From: UBA3071 sp965369635
Lineage (GTDB): Bacteria; Chloroflexota; Anaerolineae; UBA3071
DNA length: 11,900 nt
Assembly: GCA_965369635.1 (NCBI GenBank)
Contig: CBDURC010000086.1
Span: 1 to 11,900, forward strand
Direction: 5' to 3'
In this document: in pieces, positions 5,757-11,895 of the stretch
How positions within the stretch are numbered: position 1 is the stretch's first letter
Layout: each line of letters begins with the position of its first letter
Made by a program: the position numbers and the translations under genes
The notes under the pieces: model-generated
What the model saw: the letters and a program-made list of their open reading frames with translations, nothing else
The model's database searches: none
Told to the model about the DNA's origin: nothing

Positions 5757-5792
5757 GGTCAGATGGTCGGATAGTCGTTTGGTCAGATGACC
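5757..5792 (+). repeat. 8-bp-period repeat with palindrome between two Ser tRNAs
   Basis: Units GGTCAGAT, GGTCGGAT, AGTCGTTT, GGTCAGAT and a partial GACC follow each other. The last part forms the dyad TGGTCA-ga-TGACCA (5780-5793). The block lies between tRNA-Ser(GCT) and tRNA-Ser(GGA). It is probably slippage-derived spacer; no function is evident. Confidence 0.5.
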
Positions 5793-5813
5793 AAGAAAAC
5801 CGTAGGACCGTGT

Positions 5814-5897
5814 GGAGATGGCCCGGTAGGTCGAGGGGCTCGCTTGGAGAGCGAGTAACGCCGTGAGGCGTCGGACGTTCGAATCGTCCCATCTCCG
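5814..5897 (+). tRNA. tRNA-Ser (GGA)
   Basis: Class II tRNA with acceptor GGAGATG/CATCTCC, anticodon stem CTCGC/GCGAG, loop TTGGAGA (anticodon GGA), a hairpin variable arm ACGCC-gtga-GGCGT, T arm GGACG-TTCGAAT-CGTCC and discriminator G. It lies 18 bp upstream of the metallophosphoesterase start, so the mRNA probably comes from the tRNA transcript. Confidence 0.93.
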
Positions 5898-5915
5898 CCT
5901 GAGCTTGGAGGTACT

Positions 5916-6428
5916 ATGTACTACTTCACTGGGGACGAACACTTTGGGCACCAGAACATAATCAAGTATTGCAGCCGTCCCTTCTCCTCTGTGGAGGTGA
6001 TGGACGCTGTCATCATTGCCAATCACAACGCCGCTGTGTCCTCCGGTGATGTCGTTGTCCACGTGGGCGATTTCACGCTGAAGCGCGGGGGCAAAGCACA
6101 AGAGTACATGGCCCGATTGAACGGGCAACACATCTTTCTGCGGGGCAGTCACGACTACTGGCTGCCAGAAGACGCCCCCCAGATCATAGAGATGGAGATT
6201 GGCGGTCAATTGGTGGTAGCGTGTCATTATGCCATGCGCGTGTGGCCAAAATCGCACTACAACAGTTGGCAGGTCTATGGTCACTCACACGGTCGTCTAC
6301 CGCCCATTGGCAAGCAGTGGGACGTCGGGGTGGATGCGAACGCGTTTCGCCCGCTACCCTTTGATGAGCTTGCTGCAATAATGTCGGGGCTACCAGACAA
6401 CCCTAATCTCGTAAGACGTCGTCGCTGA
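5916..6428 (+). CDS. Phage-type metallophosphoesterase embedded in the tRNA array
   Basis: 170 aa starting at ATG 5916 behind GGAGGT. Calcineurin-like motifs appear in order: GDEHFGHQNII (Asp7, His9), VGDF (Asp52), RGSHD (His79), CHYAM (His104) and YGHSHGR (His123, His125). These are the expected two-metal ligands, except that the usual Asn of GNHD is Ser78. Size and the DxHFGHxNII start match the small stand-alone phosphoesterases of phages and mobile elements. Some relatives hydrolyse phosphodiesters, but the substrate here is unknown. It is flanked by tRNA-Ser(GGA), 18 bp upstream, and tRNA-Ser(CGA), 7 bp downstream, with no promoter of its own in these gaps. It therefore appears to be co-transcribed with the tRNAs. 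RNA or tRNA-end processing is an attractive but unproven role. Confidence 0.88.
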   Translation: MYYFTGDEHFGHQNIIKYCSRPFSSVEVMDAVIIANHNAAVSSGDVVVHVGDFTLKRGGKAQEYMARLNGQHIFLRGSHDYWLPEDAPQIIEMEIGGQLVVACHYAMRVWPKSHYNSWQVYGHSHGRLPPIGKQWDVGVDANAFRPLPFDELAAIMSGLPDNPNLVRRRR

Positions 6429-6435
6429 TAACTAC

Positions 6436-6519
6436 GGAGGTGGTCCGGCTGGTCGAGGGGCCTGTTTCGAGAACAGGTAGCACTGCAGAGTGTCGCGGGT
6501 TCGAGTCCTGCCGCCTCCG
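6436..6519 (+). tRNA. tRNA-Ser (CGA)
   Basis: Class II tRNA. Acceptor GGAGGTG/CGCCTCC, anticodon stem CCTGT/ACAGG, loop TTCGAGA (anticodon CGA), variable arm AGCACTGCAGAGTGT, T arm GCGGG-TTCGAGT-CCTGC, discriminator G. It begins 7 bp after the phosphoesterase stop, so that mRNA would be released by tRNA processing. Confidence 0.93.
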
Positions 6520-6588
6520 CCTCGAACTGTGCACAAGACTGTGCATAAACTAGCATACTTGTTCATGCCATAATGGGAGATTCGGCAC

Positions 6589-6671
6589 GGAAGTGGCCCG
6601 GTTGGTCCAGGAGCCTGTCTTGAAAACAGGTGCGCCGCAAGGCGTCGCAGGTTCAACTCCTGCCGCTTCCG
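6589..6671 (+). tRNA. tRNA-Ser (TGA)
   Basis: Class II tRNA. Acceptor GGAAGTG/CGCTTCC, anticodon stem CCTGT/ACAGG identical to that of Ser(CGA), loop CTTGAAA (anticodon TGA), variable arm GCGCC-gcaa-GGCGT, T arm GCAGG-TTCAACT-CCTGC. CCA is encoded at 6672-6674. It completes the set of four Ser anticodons. An extended -10 (TGCCATAAT, 6566-6574) lies 14 bp upstream and may be an internal promoter, but no good -35 is seen. Confidence 0.93.
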
Positions 6672-6820
6672 CCAGGAATGTCAGCGTTGGTCTATCAACA
6701 GCCACCCTCCGATCCATCCGAAGGCGCTGGCGAAGAGCCAGGGGAACGTCCAGGGATGGGGGAACTCCGTTTCGGTCGGTGAGGGCGGGGGGTCTGCCCC
6801 GACGCGGAGCATTCCGTTAC

Positions 6821-6888
6821 GGGTCGGGTGCTGGGCACGGGGAGCACTCCAAACGCTCCCTTGCGAGGTTCGATCCCTCGACGACCTG
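6821..6888 (+). pseudogene. Degenerate tRNA-Trp-like gene (CCA)
   Basis: The 3' half is tRNA-like: anticodon stem GAGCA/CGCTC with an A-C mismatch, loop CTCCAAA (anticodon CCA), five-base variable loop, T arm CGAGG-TTCGATC-CCTCG and discriminator G as in tRNA-Trp. The acceptor GGGTCGG/ACGACCT pairs at six of seven positions. Only 13 nt separate the acceptor from the anticodon stem, against about 19 normally, so the D arm is cut to a mini-hairpin (TGC-tgg-GCA). It is probably non-functional. The 146 bp before it (6675-6820) show no recognisable gene. Confidence 0.5.
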
Positions 6889-6894
6889 CCTCAA

Positions 6895-6967
6895 GGCCAC
6901 GTGGCCGAGCGGCAAAGGCGGCCGCCTGCAAAGCGGTTCTTCGTCGGTTCGAATCCGACCGTGGCCT
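6895..6967 (+). tRNA. tRNA-Cys (GCA)
   Basis: Perfect acceptor GGCCACG/CGTGGCC, anticodon stem GCCGC/GCGGT, loop CTGCAAA (anticodon GCA), T arm GTCGG-TTCGAAT-CCGAC, and discriminator T, the Cys identity base. No CCA is encoded. Confidence 0.93.
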
Positions 6968-6974
6968 TTGTCAT

Positions 6975-7046
6975 GCGGGTGTAGTTCAGTGGTAGAATGC
7001 CTCTGTGCCAAGGAGGAGGTCACGGGTTCGAGTCCCGTTGCCCGCT
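6975..7046 (+). tRNA. tRNA-Gly (GCC)
   Basis: Acceptor GCGGGTG/TGCCCGC (two G-T wobbles), the GTAGTTCAGTGGTAGAA D arm of tRNA-Gly, anticodon stem CCTCT/GGAGG, loop GTGCCAA (anticodon GCC), T arm ACGGG-TTCGAGT-CCCGT, discriminator T. It differs clearly from the tRNA-Gly fragment at 9963-10009, so the two are separate lineages. Confidence 0.92.
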
Positions 7047-7050
7047 CTGT

Positions 7051-7123
7051 GCTGAGGTAGCTCAGCCGGTAGAGCGCCGGTCTGAAGCACCGGGCGTCCC
7101 CAGTTCAAGTCTGGGCCTCAGCA
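7051..7123 (+). tRNA. tRNA-Phe (GAA)
   Basis: Perfect acceptor GCTGAGG/CCTCAGC, anticodon stem CCGGT/ACCGG, T arm CCCAG-TTCAAGT-CTGGG, discriminator A. The loop is CTGAAGC: anticodon GAA is followed by G37-C38 instead of the A-A usual in bacterial tRNA-Phe. The spacer to tRNA-Gly is 4 nt. Confidence 0.9.
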
Positions 7124-7128
7124 CCTGC

Positions 7129-7201
7129 GGCGGTATCGTCCAATGGCCCAGGATGCCGGGCTTTCAACCCGGCGATGGGAGCTCGATCCTCCCTGCCGCC
7201 A
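7129..7201 (+). tRNA. tRNA-Glu (TTC) with C54
   Basis: Acceptor GGCGGTA/TGCCGCC, TCGTCCAATGG D arm, anticodon stem CCGGG/CCCGG, loop CTTTCAA (anticodon TTC). The T loop is CTCGATC, so position 54, normally ribothymidine, is C. Stem GGGAG/CTCCC is perfect. Discriminator A. Confidence 0.88.
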
Positions 7202-7208
7202 TATCTGT

Positions 7209-7281
7209 TGCCCGATAGCTCAACTGGCAGAGCGGCGCGCTGTTAACGCGATGGCTGGAGGTTCAAGCCCTCCTCGGGCAG
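7209..7281 (+). tRNA. tRNA-Asn (GTT)
   Basis: Perfect acceptor TGCCCGA/TCGGGCA, loop CTGTTAA (anticodon GTT), anticodon stem GCGCG/CGCGA (G27-A43 mismatch), T arm GGAGG-TTCAAGC-CCTCC, and discriminator G as in tRNA-Asn. Confidence 0.92.
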
Positions 7282-7289
7282 CCTTCAGG

Positions 7290-7361
7290 ACGGGGATCGT
7301 TCAATCCCTAGGACGGGAGCCTTTGAAGCTCCTCATCGAGGTTCGAATCCTCGCCCCCGAG
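7290..7361 (+). tRNA. tRNA-Gln (TTG)
   Basis: The ATCGTTCAAT D arm matches the Gln(CTG) gene. Anticodon stem GGAGC/GCTCC is perfect, loop CTTTGAA gives anticodon TTG, T arm CGAGG-TTCGAAT-CCTCG. The acceptor has an A1-A72 mismatch (U1-A72 expected for Gln) and an A7-C66 mismatch. CCA is encoded at 7362-7364. Last tRNA of the array. Confidence 0.87.
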
Positions 7362-7369
7362 CCAAACCT

Positions 7370-7413
7370 TCAGGAATCCGACTAGCAGAAGTCTCTGTTA
7401 GTCGGATTCCTGA
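7370..7413. terminator. 20-bp stem-loop closing the tRNA array
   Basis: Arms 7370-7389 and 7394-7413 are complementary over 20 bp with a single G-T wobble and a tetraloop AGTC. The stem begins 9 bp after the last tRNA and lies between it and the convergent ABC exporter gene. There is no T-run on either strand, so it may stop transcription only partly, or serve as an RNA-end stabiliser. A weaker 7-bp hairpin (7430-7452) lies just downstream. Confidence 0.55.
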
Positions 7414-7526
7414 TTCCAACGGCTGAACTCTTGCCTACGGCGAGAAGGCAAGCTGCGTCCTCACACCCTTCCGCTCTTTCCGCTTCTCCGCTGACAAGGA
7501 CGCCCACATGGGGCTATGCAACGCCC

Positions 7527-9434
7527 CTACGACCGCGCCCCCTGCAGCTCTTGTTGGAACTGGGTGGTGTACAGCTCCGCATAGAGTCCCTCTTGGGCCA
7601 GGAGCTGGACGTGGCTGCCCTGCTCCACCAGCCGCCCATCGTCCAATACCAGGATCTTGTCCGCGGCAAGGATGGTGGACAGCCGGTGGGCAATGACCAG
7701 GCTGGTCCGCCCCTCAAACAGCGGGGCCAGCGCCGCCTGGATCAGGGCCTCGCTGCTGGAATCCAGGTGCGACGTGGCCTCGTCCAGAATCAGGATACGG
7801 GGATCCTTGAGGATGACACGGGCGATGGCCAGCCGCTGCTTCTCGCCGCCGCTGAGCCGGTAGCCCCGCTCACCAGTGAGGGTGTCGTAGCCCTCGGGCA
7901 GGCCGGCGATCAGGTCGTGGATGTGGGCCGCGCGGCAGGCCGCTTCCAGTTCCTCCTGCGTGGCATCGGGCCGAGCGTAAAGCAGGTTGGCCCGCACCGT
8001 GTCGTGGAAGAGGTAAGTCTCCTGGGTGACGACACCGATCTGCTGCGCCAGGGACTCGAGCTGCACATCGCGCAGGTCGCGTCCATCGAGCGTGATCCGC
8101 CCCTCGGTGGGGTCGTACAGCCGCGGCAGCAGATAGGTGACCGTGGTCTTGCCCGCGCCGCTGGGCCCCACCAGGGCCACCAACTGCCCCGGCTCCATCT
8201 CAAAGGAGAGGTGGTGCAGCGCCCAGGGTCGGCTGGCCACGGGTGCGAGCGTCTCCTCCGAAGCATCCCTGTTCCGACCGCGCTTCCGGGGCCTCTGATC
8301 CTCCACCTCATCGCTGCGGCCGGGCTGGTAGAGGAAGGAGACATCCTCGAAGCACACCTGCCCGGCGACCTCCTCCAACTCCACGGCGCCAGGCCGGTCC
8401 CGGATCTCCACCGGCAGGTCCAGGTACTCAAACACCCGCTCGAAGCTGACCATGGAGGTGGCAAACGCCACCTGCACGTTGGACAGCGCCGAGATGGGGC
8501 CGAACAGCCGCGTGAGATAGGCCGCGAAGGCCACGATGGTGCCCACGGTGAGGGCCTCGCCCAGCACCAGGTGGCCGCCCACCCAGTAGATCAGCGCCGT
8601 GCCCACCGCGCTGGCCACACGTAGCCCCAGGAAGAACCAGCGCCCCACCAATGCCCGGCGCACGCCGATGTCGCGCACCTTGCGGTTGGTGTCCCGAAAG
8701 CGCTCCACCTCCTGCCGTTGCCGGCCGAAGGTCTTGACCAACAGCGCGCCGTTGATGCTCAGCGTCTCGCTGATGATGCTGCTCATGTCGGCGCGGTACT
8801 CCATGGACTGCCTCCGGATGGTGCGCAGCAAACGGCCCACCCTTCGCGTCGGCAACAGGAACAGCGGCAGCACCACCACCGCCAGCAGCGCCAGTCGCCA
8901 CTCGATGGACACCATCACCACCAGCGTCGATACCAGCGTGACAACGTTGGTCACGATGTTGGGCAGCGTGCTGGTGACGGCACTCTGGGCGCCGACGACG
9001 TCGTTGTTCAGCCGGGAGAGGATCTCGCCCGACTTGGTGTGGGTGAAGAAGCGCAAGGACAAACGCTGCACATGGGTGTACAGTTGCTGGCGGAGGTCGA
9101 AGATGACTCCCTCACCCATCCGGGCGCTGAGGTAGCGCTGGGCCACGCCGATGAGGCCGCTGAGCAGCGGGATGCCGATCATGCCCAGCGCCAGCAGGTT
9201 GAGCCGGGCCAGGTCACGTCCGGGCAGGACGGTGTCGATCAGTTCGCGATACAGCAACGGCGGCACCAACCCCACCAGCGAGTCGGCGATGATGACCACC
9301 AGCATCAGCGACAGCGTGCCCACGTAGGGCCGGGCGTAGCCCAGCACGCGGCCCAGCAGCCGCCGGTCGACCTGCGGACGGGCCTGCGACTCGTCGTAGC
9401 GCAGGTAGCTCCCCCACCCTCCTCCACGATGCAT
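7527..9434 (-). CDS. Type I ABC exporter half-transporter (membrane domain + ATPase)
   Basis: 635 aa from the ATG at 9434, which has GGAGG nine bases upstream; the in-frame GTG at 9452 has no ribosome binding site. The N-terminal ~340 residues form six membrane helices (about 37-62, 78-100, 155-178, 180-200, 270-295, 300-325) with coupling-helix sequence RLSLRFFTHTKSGEILSRL. The ATPase domain has Walker A GPSGAGKTT (423-431), Q-loop VVTQET, signature LSGGE (527-531), Walker B ILILDEATSHLD (Asp551, catalytic Glu552) and the H-loop His583. All catalytic residues are present. It resembles MsbA/LmrA/BmrA-like exporters working as homo- or heterodimers in the inner membrane. One oddity is a charged insert of about 30 residues near 375-405 (RPRKRGRNRD) between the A-loop strand and the next strand. 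No partner subunit lies next to it. Substrate unknown: lipid, peptide or drug. Confidence 0.92.
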   Translation of the reverse strand: MHRGGGWGSYLRYDESQARPQVDRRLLGRVLGYARPYVGTLSLMLVVIIADSLVGLVPPLLYRELIDTVLPGRDLARLNLLALGMIGIPLLSGLIGVAQRYLSARMGEGVIFDLRQQLYTHVQRLSLRFFTHTKSGEILSRLNNDVVGAQSAVTSTLPNIVTNVVTLVSTLVVMVSIEWRLALLAVVVLPLFLLPTRRVGRLLRTIRRQSMEYRADMSSIISETLSINGALLVKTFGRQRQEVERFRDTNRKVRDIGVRRALVGRWFFLGLRVASAVGTALIYWVGGHLVLGEALTVGTIVAFAAYLTRLFGPISALSNVQVAFATSMVSFERVFEYLDLPVEIRDRPGAVELEEVAGQVCFEDVSFLYQPGRSDEVEDQRPRKRGRNRDASEETLAPVASRPWALHHLSFEMEPGQLVALVGPSGAGKTTVTYLLPRLYDPTEGRITLDGRDLRDVQLESLAQQIGVVTQETYLFHDTVRANLLYARPDATQEELEAACRAAHIHDLIAGLPEGYDTLTGERGYRLSGGEKQRLAIARVILKDPRILILDEATSHLDSSSEALIQAALAPLFEGRTSLVIAHRLSTILAADKILVLDDGRLVEQGSHVQLLAQEGLYAELYTTQFQQELQGARS

Positions 9435-9498
9435 GTCTTTACGCCTCCACACGTGTTTGTCTGGACGCTATAGGCCTTGGAGATCCTCCAGATCTCGC

Positions 9499-9527
9499 GT
9501 ACGGGCGGGTCTGAGACCCGCCCCTAC
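9499..9527. repeat. REP-like GC-rich palindrome
   Basis: GGGCGGGTCT (9503-9512) and AGACCCGCCC (9514-9523) form a perfect 10-bp dyad around one base. Outer GTA/TAC pairs extend it with one mismatch. Dyads of this sort recur in intergenic DNA of many GC-rich bacteria. It lies between the exporter start and the end of the convergent hypothetical gene, and overlaps that gene's stop codon. Confidence 0.6.
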
Positions 9528-9919
9528 ATCCGAGACCCACCAGTACAATCGTCGAAGGCCGCCAGGTAGTCACCGAGCCACCCGCTGGCCACGGCCGCGT
9601 GATCCGCAAAGAGCCCGCGGAGCCCTGCTTCCTTGCCCAGAAGATCACCCCCCACGGATACTGCCCGCCCGTGAATGCCTACGTTGGCGGTCCAGGCAAC
9701 AGGATGCATCCAGACCACGAGGTATTGCCACAGCAATAACGTCTGGACCACGACCTCCGGCAGGTCCTGGCAGGGCTCCTCCTGATCCGCGGCACTTGCC
9801 AGCAGACCCACCAGCCGGGCTGCCTTGTCCTCCAGTGCCTTGAAGCGGCCATATGAGGGCCTCTCGCTATCTCCCCTGCACATCGATAATGTAGACAGTA
9901 CGTCAGCACAGCGAGCCAT
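9524..9919 (-). CDS. Hypothetical small helical protein
   Basis: 131 aa from ATG 9919, or 119 aa from the second Met at 9883; neither has a strong ribosome binding site. The sequence has protein-like composition with an amphipathic/hydrophobic middle (VVVQTLLLWQYLVVWMHPVA) and no recognised motif. The frame ends inside a REP-like palindrome, so the last residues (GGSRM) may come from that repeat. The region just upstream is a junction bearing a tRNA-Gly fragment, so the gene may have lost its natural start. It could be a remnant or a real accessory gene. Confidence 0.4.
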   Translation of the reverse strand: MARCADVLSTLSMCRGDSERPSYGRFKALEDKAARLVGLLASAADQEEPCQDLPEVVVQTLLLWQYLVVWMHPVAWTANVGIHGRAVSVGGDLLGKEAGLRGLFADHAAVASGWLGDYLAAFDDCTGGSRM

Positions 9920-9962
9920 CCAACGAAGCTCGGGCAGACCGAAGCCGCTTGGCTCACACCAG

Positions 9963-10009
9963 ACGGCTTGCCAAGCTGTATGTCGTGGGTTCGAGTCCCA
10001 TCACCCGCT
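9963..10009 (+). pseudogene. 3' half of a tRNA-Gly (GCC) gene, att-like fragment
   Basis: The sequence contains a complete anticodon arm (ACGGC-TTGCCAA-GCTGT), five-base variable loop, T arm (GTGGG-TTCGAGT-CCCAT), acceptor 3' strand CACCCGC and discriminator T. The matching 5' strand GCGGGTG and a D arm are absent upstream. A 3' tRNA fragment starting at the anticodon arm is the usual scar (attR-type) of integration by a tyrosine recombinase into a tRNA gene. The complete partner tRNA is not in this window. Confidence 0.65.
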
Positions 10010-10086
10010 CCTTCTGACTGATAGCGAGTAGTCGATCTGCTCATGGCCAGTCTGGAACGCGGCGGTGAGCTGTCTGCTGGGGCGAA

Positions 10087-10130
10087 AGCGACTGAAGTCG
10101 CTACTACGAACCACGCATCCCGTGGTTCGT
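10087..10130. repeat. Twin-hairpin intergenic repeat
   Basis: AGCGACT-ga-AGTCGCT (10087-10102) is followed four bases later by ACGAACCACG-catcc-CGTGGTTCGT (10106-10130). Two perfect hairpins side by side, without a T-run, in a gene-free stretch resemble a REP/BIME-type interspersed repeat. The rest of 10010-10244 holds only weak dyads such as GCCGA-aa-TCGGC (10206-10217). Confidence 0.5.
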
Positions 10131-10244
10131 CGCTGATCATGCCCTGGATGTAGGGCACTCCAGGATTATATCAGAATCCTCGAGAAAGCGGAAAAGGGGA
10201 TTCCAGCCGAAATCGGCGCTGCCCCACGCGAGGTGCACGTGGCT

Positions 10245-10273
10245 TTGACCATCCCATCGGCCTGTGATAGAAT
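10245..10273 (+). promoter_or_regulatory. Strong promoter of the permuted phosphoglycerate mutase gene
   Basis: TTGACC (10245-10250), a 17-bp spacer and TAGAAT (10268-10273) with an extended TGA form the best sigma-70-like promoter in the window. Start of transcription is expected near 10280, giving a leader of about 45 nt before ATG 10324. Confidence 0.7.
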
Positions 10274-10323
10274 GCGGCGGTTCAGCCAGCCGCTGCACAA
10301 ACGACAACGTCAAGGAGACACGG

Positions 10324-11895
10324 ATGACGAACGATGACCGATACGCGATGGCCGACGCCGTGCGGGCGGCCTACCGCGCCGGCGAGGATGACGAGACGAT
10401 GGAGCCTATCGTGCTGGTGGATGGTGCCGGCCAGCCTGTAGGTCGTATCCAAGACGGCGACTACGTTATCTTCTACGACCTGCGCGGCGAGCGCGAGGTC
10501 GAGTTGACGCAAAGCTTCACCGACGCGAACTTCGACAAGTTCCCCCGCCGGGACATGCGGGTGCACTTCGCTACCATGATCGAGTACGACAAGACCCTTG
10601 ACGTGCAAGTCGCCTTCCCGCCCGCGGGCGAGATCAGGGACACGTTGAGCGAAACGGTTAGCGCACACGGACTGCGCCAGGTCAAGATCGCCGAATCGGA
10701 GAAGTCCATCCACATCACCTTCTTCCTCAATGGCAAGCGCAAGGAGCCCTTCCCGGGCGAGACGCGGGTGGTTATCCCCTCGCCCCACGTGATGGACTAC
10801 ACCCAGGTGCCAGAGATGAGCGCTGCGGCGGTGGCTCAGGCCACTATCGAGGCGCTGCAAAACAAGCGCAACGACCTCATCGTGATCAACTTCGCCAACG
10901 TGGATGTGGTGGGCCATTCTGAGGACAGTGAGGCCATCAAGCGGGCGGTGGCGACGGTGGATTACCACATCGGCGAGGTGGTGGACGCGGCGCGGCAAGT
11001 GGGCGTCGCCGTGCTCATCGTCGCCGATCACGGCACGGTGGAGAAATGGCTTTACCCCGACGGGGCCATAGACACCGGCCACACCAACAGCCCCGTGCCC
11101 TGCGTTCTTGTGGCTCCCGATCTGCCGGACGTGACGCTGCGGGATGGCGGTGCACTGACAGACGTCGCCCCTACCATTCTGGAACTTCTGGGGCTACAGC
11201 AGCCCGACGTGATGACCGGGGCCAGCCTGCTGGTGGGGGACGGGCCGCGCCGCCGACGGCGCGTGCTGCTGCTCATCGCCGACGGCTGGGGCCAGCGGGA
11301 TGATCTGTACGGCAATCTCATAGCCGCAGCGGACACGCCGGTGATGGACCGCTTGCAGACGACTTCTCCGGCCACGCGGCTGGCGGCCTCCGGCGAACCA
11401 GTGGGCATGCCCGCAGGCTCGGTGGGCAACTCCGAGGTGGGGCATCTGCACATGGGCGCTGGACACTGCATCTACTCTGACCGGGTACGGGTCAACCGCG
11501 CCATCGAGGATGGCTCCTTCTTCGAGAATGAGCCCTTTCTGTGGGCCGCACACGGCGCCAAGAGGGATGGCAGGCGGCTGCACCTCCTGGGCATCATCTC
11601 CTTCTATAGCTCGCACGGTTCGGTGGAGCATCTCAAGGCGCTGTTGCGGCTGGCCAGGCGGAAGGATGTGCCCGAGGTGTACGTGCACGGCATGCTGGGG
11701 CGGCGGGGCGAACGTCCGGAAAGCGGCGCTATCTACATCGAGGAGATCGAGCAGGAGATGCAGCGACTGGCCCTGGGCCAGTTCGTGTCTATCATCGGTC
11801 GCTTCTGGTCACTGGACCGCGAGGAGAACTGGGATCGCATCGAGAAGAGCTACCGCTGGCTGGTGTACGGCGAAGGGCAACACGTCCCGGCATAG
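10324..11895 (+). CDS. gpmI: Circularly permuted cofactor-independent phosphoglycerate mutase
   Basis: 523 aa from ATG 10324 (AAGGAGA six bases upstream). It belongs to the 2,3-bisphosphoglycerate-independent mutase family, which interconverts 3- and 2-phosphoglycerate in glycolysis with two Mn2+ ions. Normal order is DGWG - GNSEVGH - transferase domain - NFAN.D..GH - ADHG - HT..PVP. Here residues 1-303 correspond to the second part of the normal enzyme (AYRAGEDDE through MTGASLL), a basic ten-residue linker follows (VGDGPRRRRR), and residues 314-523 are the first part, ending at LVYGEG. Metal ligands are kept: Asp194, His198, Asp235, His236, His253, Asp320 and catalytic Ser370. Also kept are Lys127, Arg54, Arg57, His431, Arg461, Arg493 and Arg499. 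The substrate-site Asp of LDGRD is Gly462. Total length is normal (~510-520). It appears intact and expressed; activity is inferred. Confidence 0.9.
   Translation: MTNDDRYAMADAVRAAYRAGEDDETMEPIVLVDGAGQPVGRIQDGDYVIFYDLRGEREVELTQSFTDANFDKFPRRDMRVHFATMIEYDKTLDVQVAFPPAGEIRDTLSETVSAHGLRQVKIAESEKSIHITFFLNGKRKEPFPGETRVVIPSPHVMDYTQVPEMSAAAVAQATIEALQNKRNDLIVINFANVDVVGHSEDSEAIKRAVATVDYHIGEVVDAARQVGVAVLIVADHGTVEKWLYPDGAIDTGHTNSPVPCVLVAPDLPDVTLRDGGALTDVAPTILELLGLQQPDVMTGASLLVGDGPRRRRRVLLLIADGWGQRDDLYGNLIAAADTPVMDRLQTTSPATRLAASGEPVGMPAGSVGNSEVGHLHMGAGHCIYSDRVRVNRAIEDGSFFENEPFLWAAHGAKRDGRRLHLLGIISFYSSHGSVEHLKALLRLARRKDVPEVYVHGMLGRRGERPESGAIYIEEIEQEMQRLALGQFVSIIGRFWSLDREENWDRIEKSYRWLVYGEGQHVPA

Noticed and set aside
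6675..6820. A further tRNA or intron in the gap before the Trp-like gene
   Set aside because: No TTCRANNC-type T loop or pairing arms are found. Only a short CTGGC/GCCAG hairpin is present.
7431..8624. Long 397-codon plus-strand frame
   Set aside because: It is the antisense shadow of the ABC exporter, whose minus-strand frame carries every expected catalytic motif.
10282..11082. 266-codon minus-strand frame
   Set aside because: Antisense to the phosphoglycerate mutase. The His/Asp-rich composition comes from reading GC-rich codons backwards.
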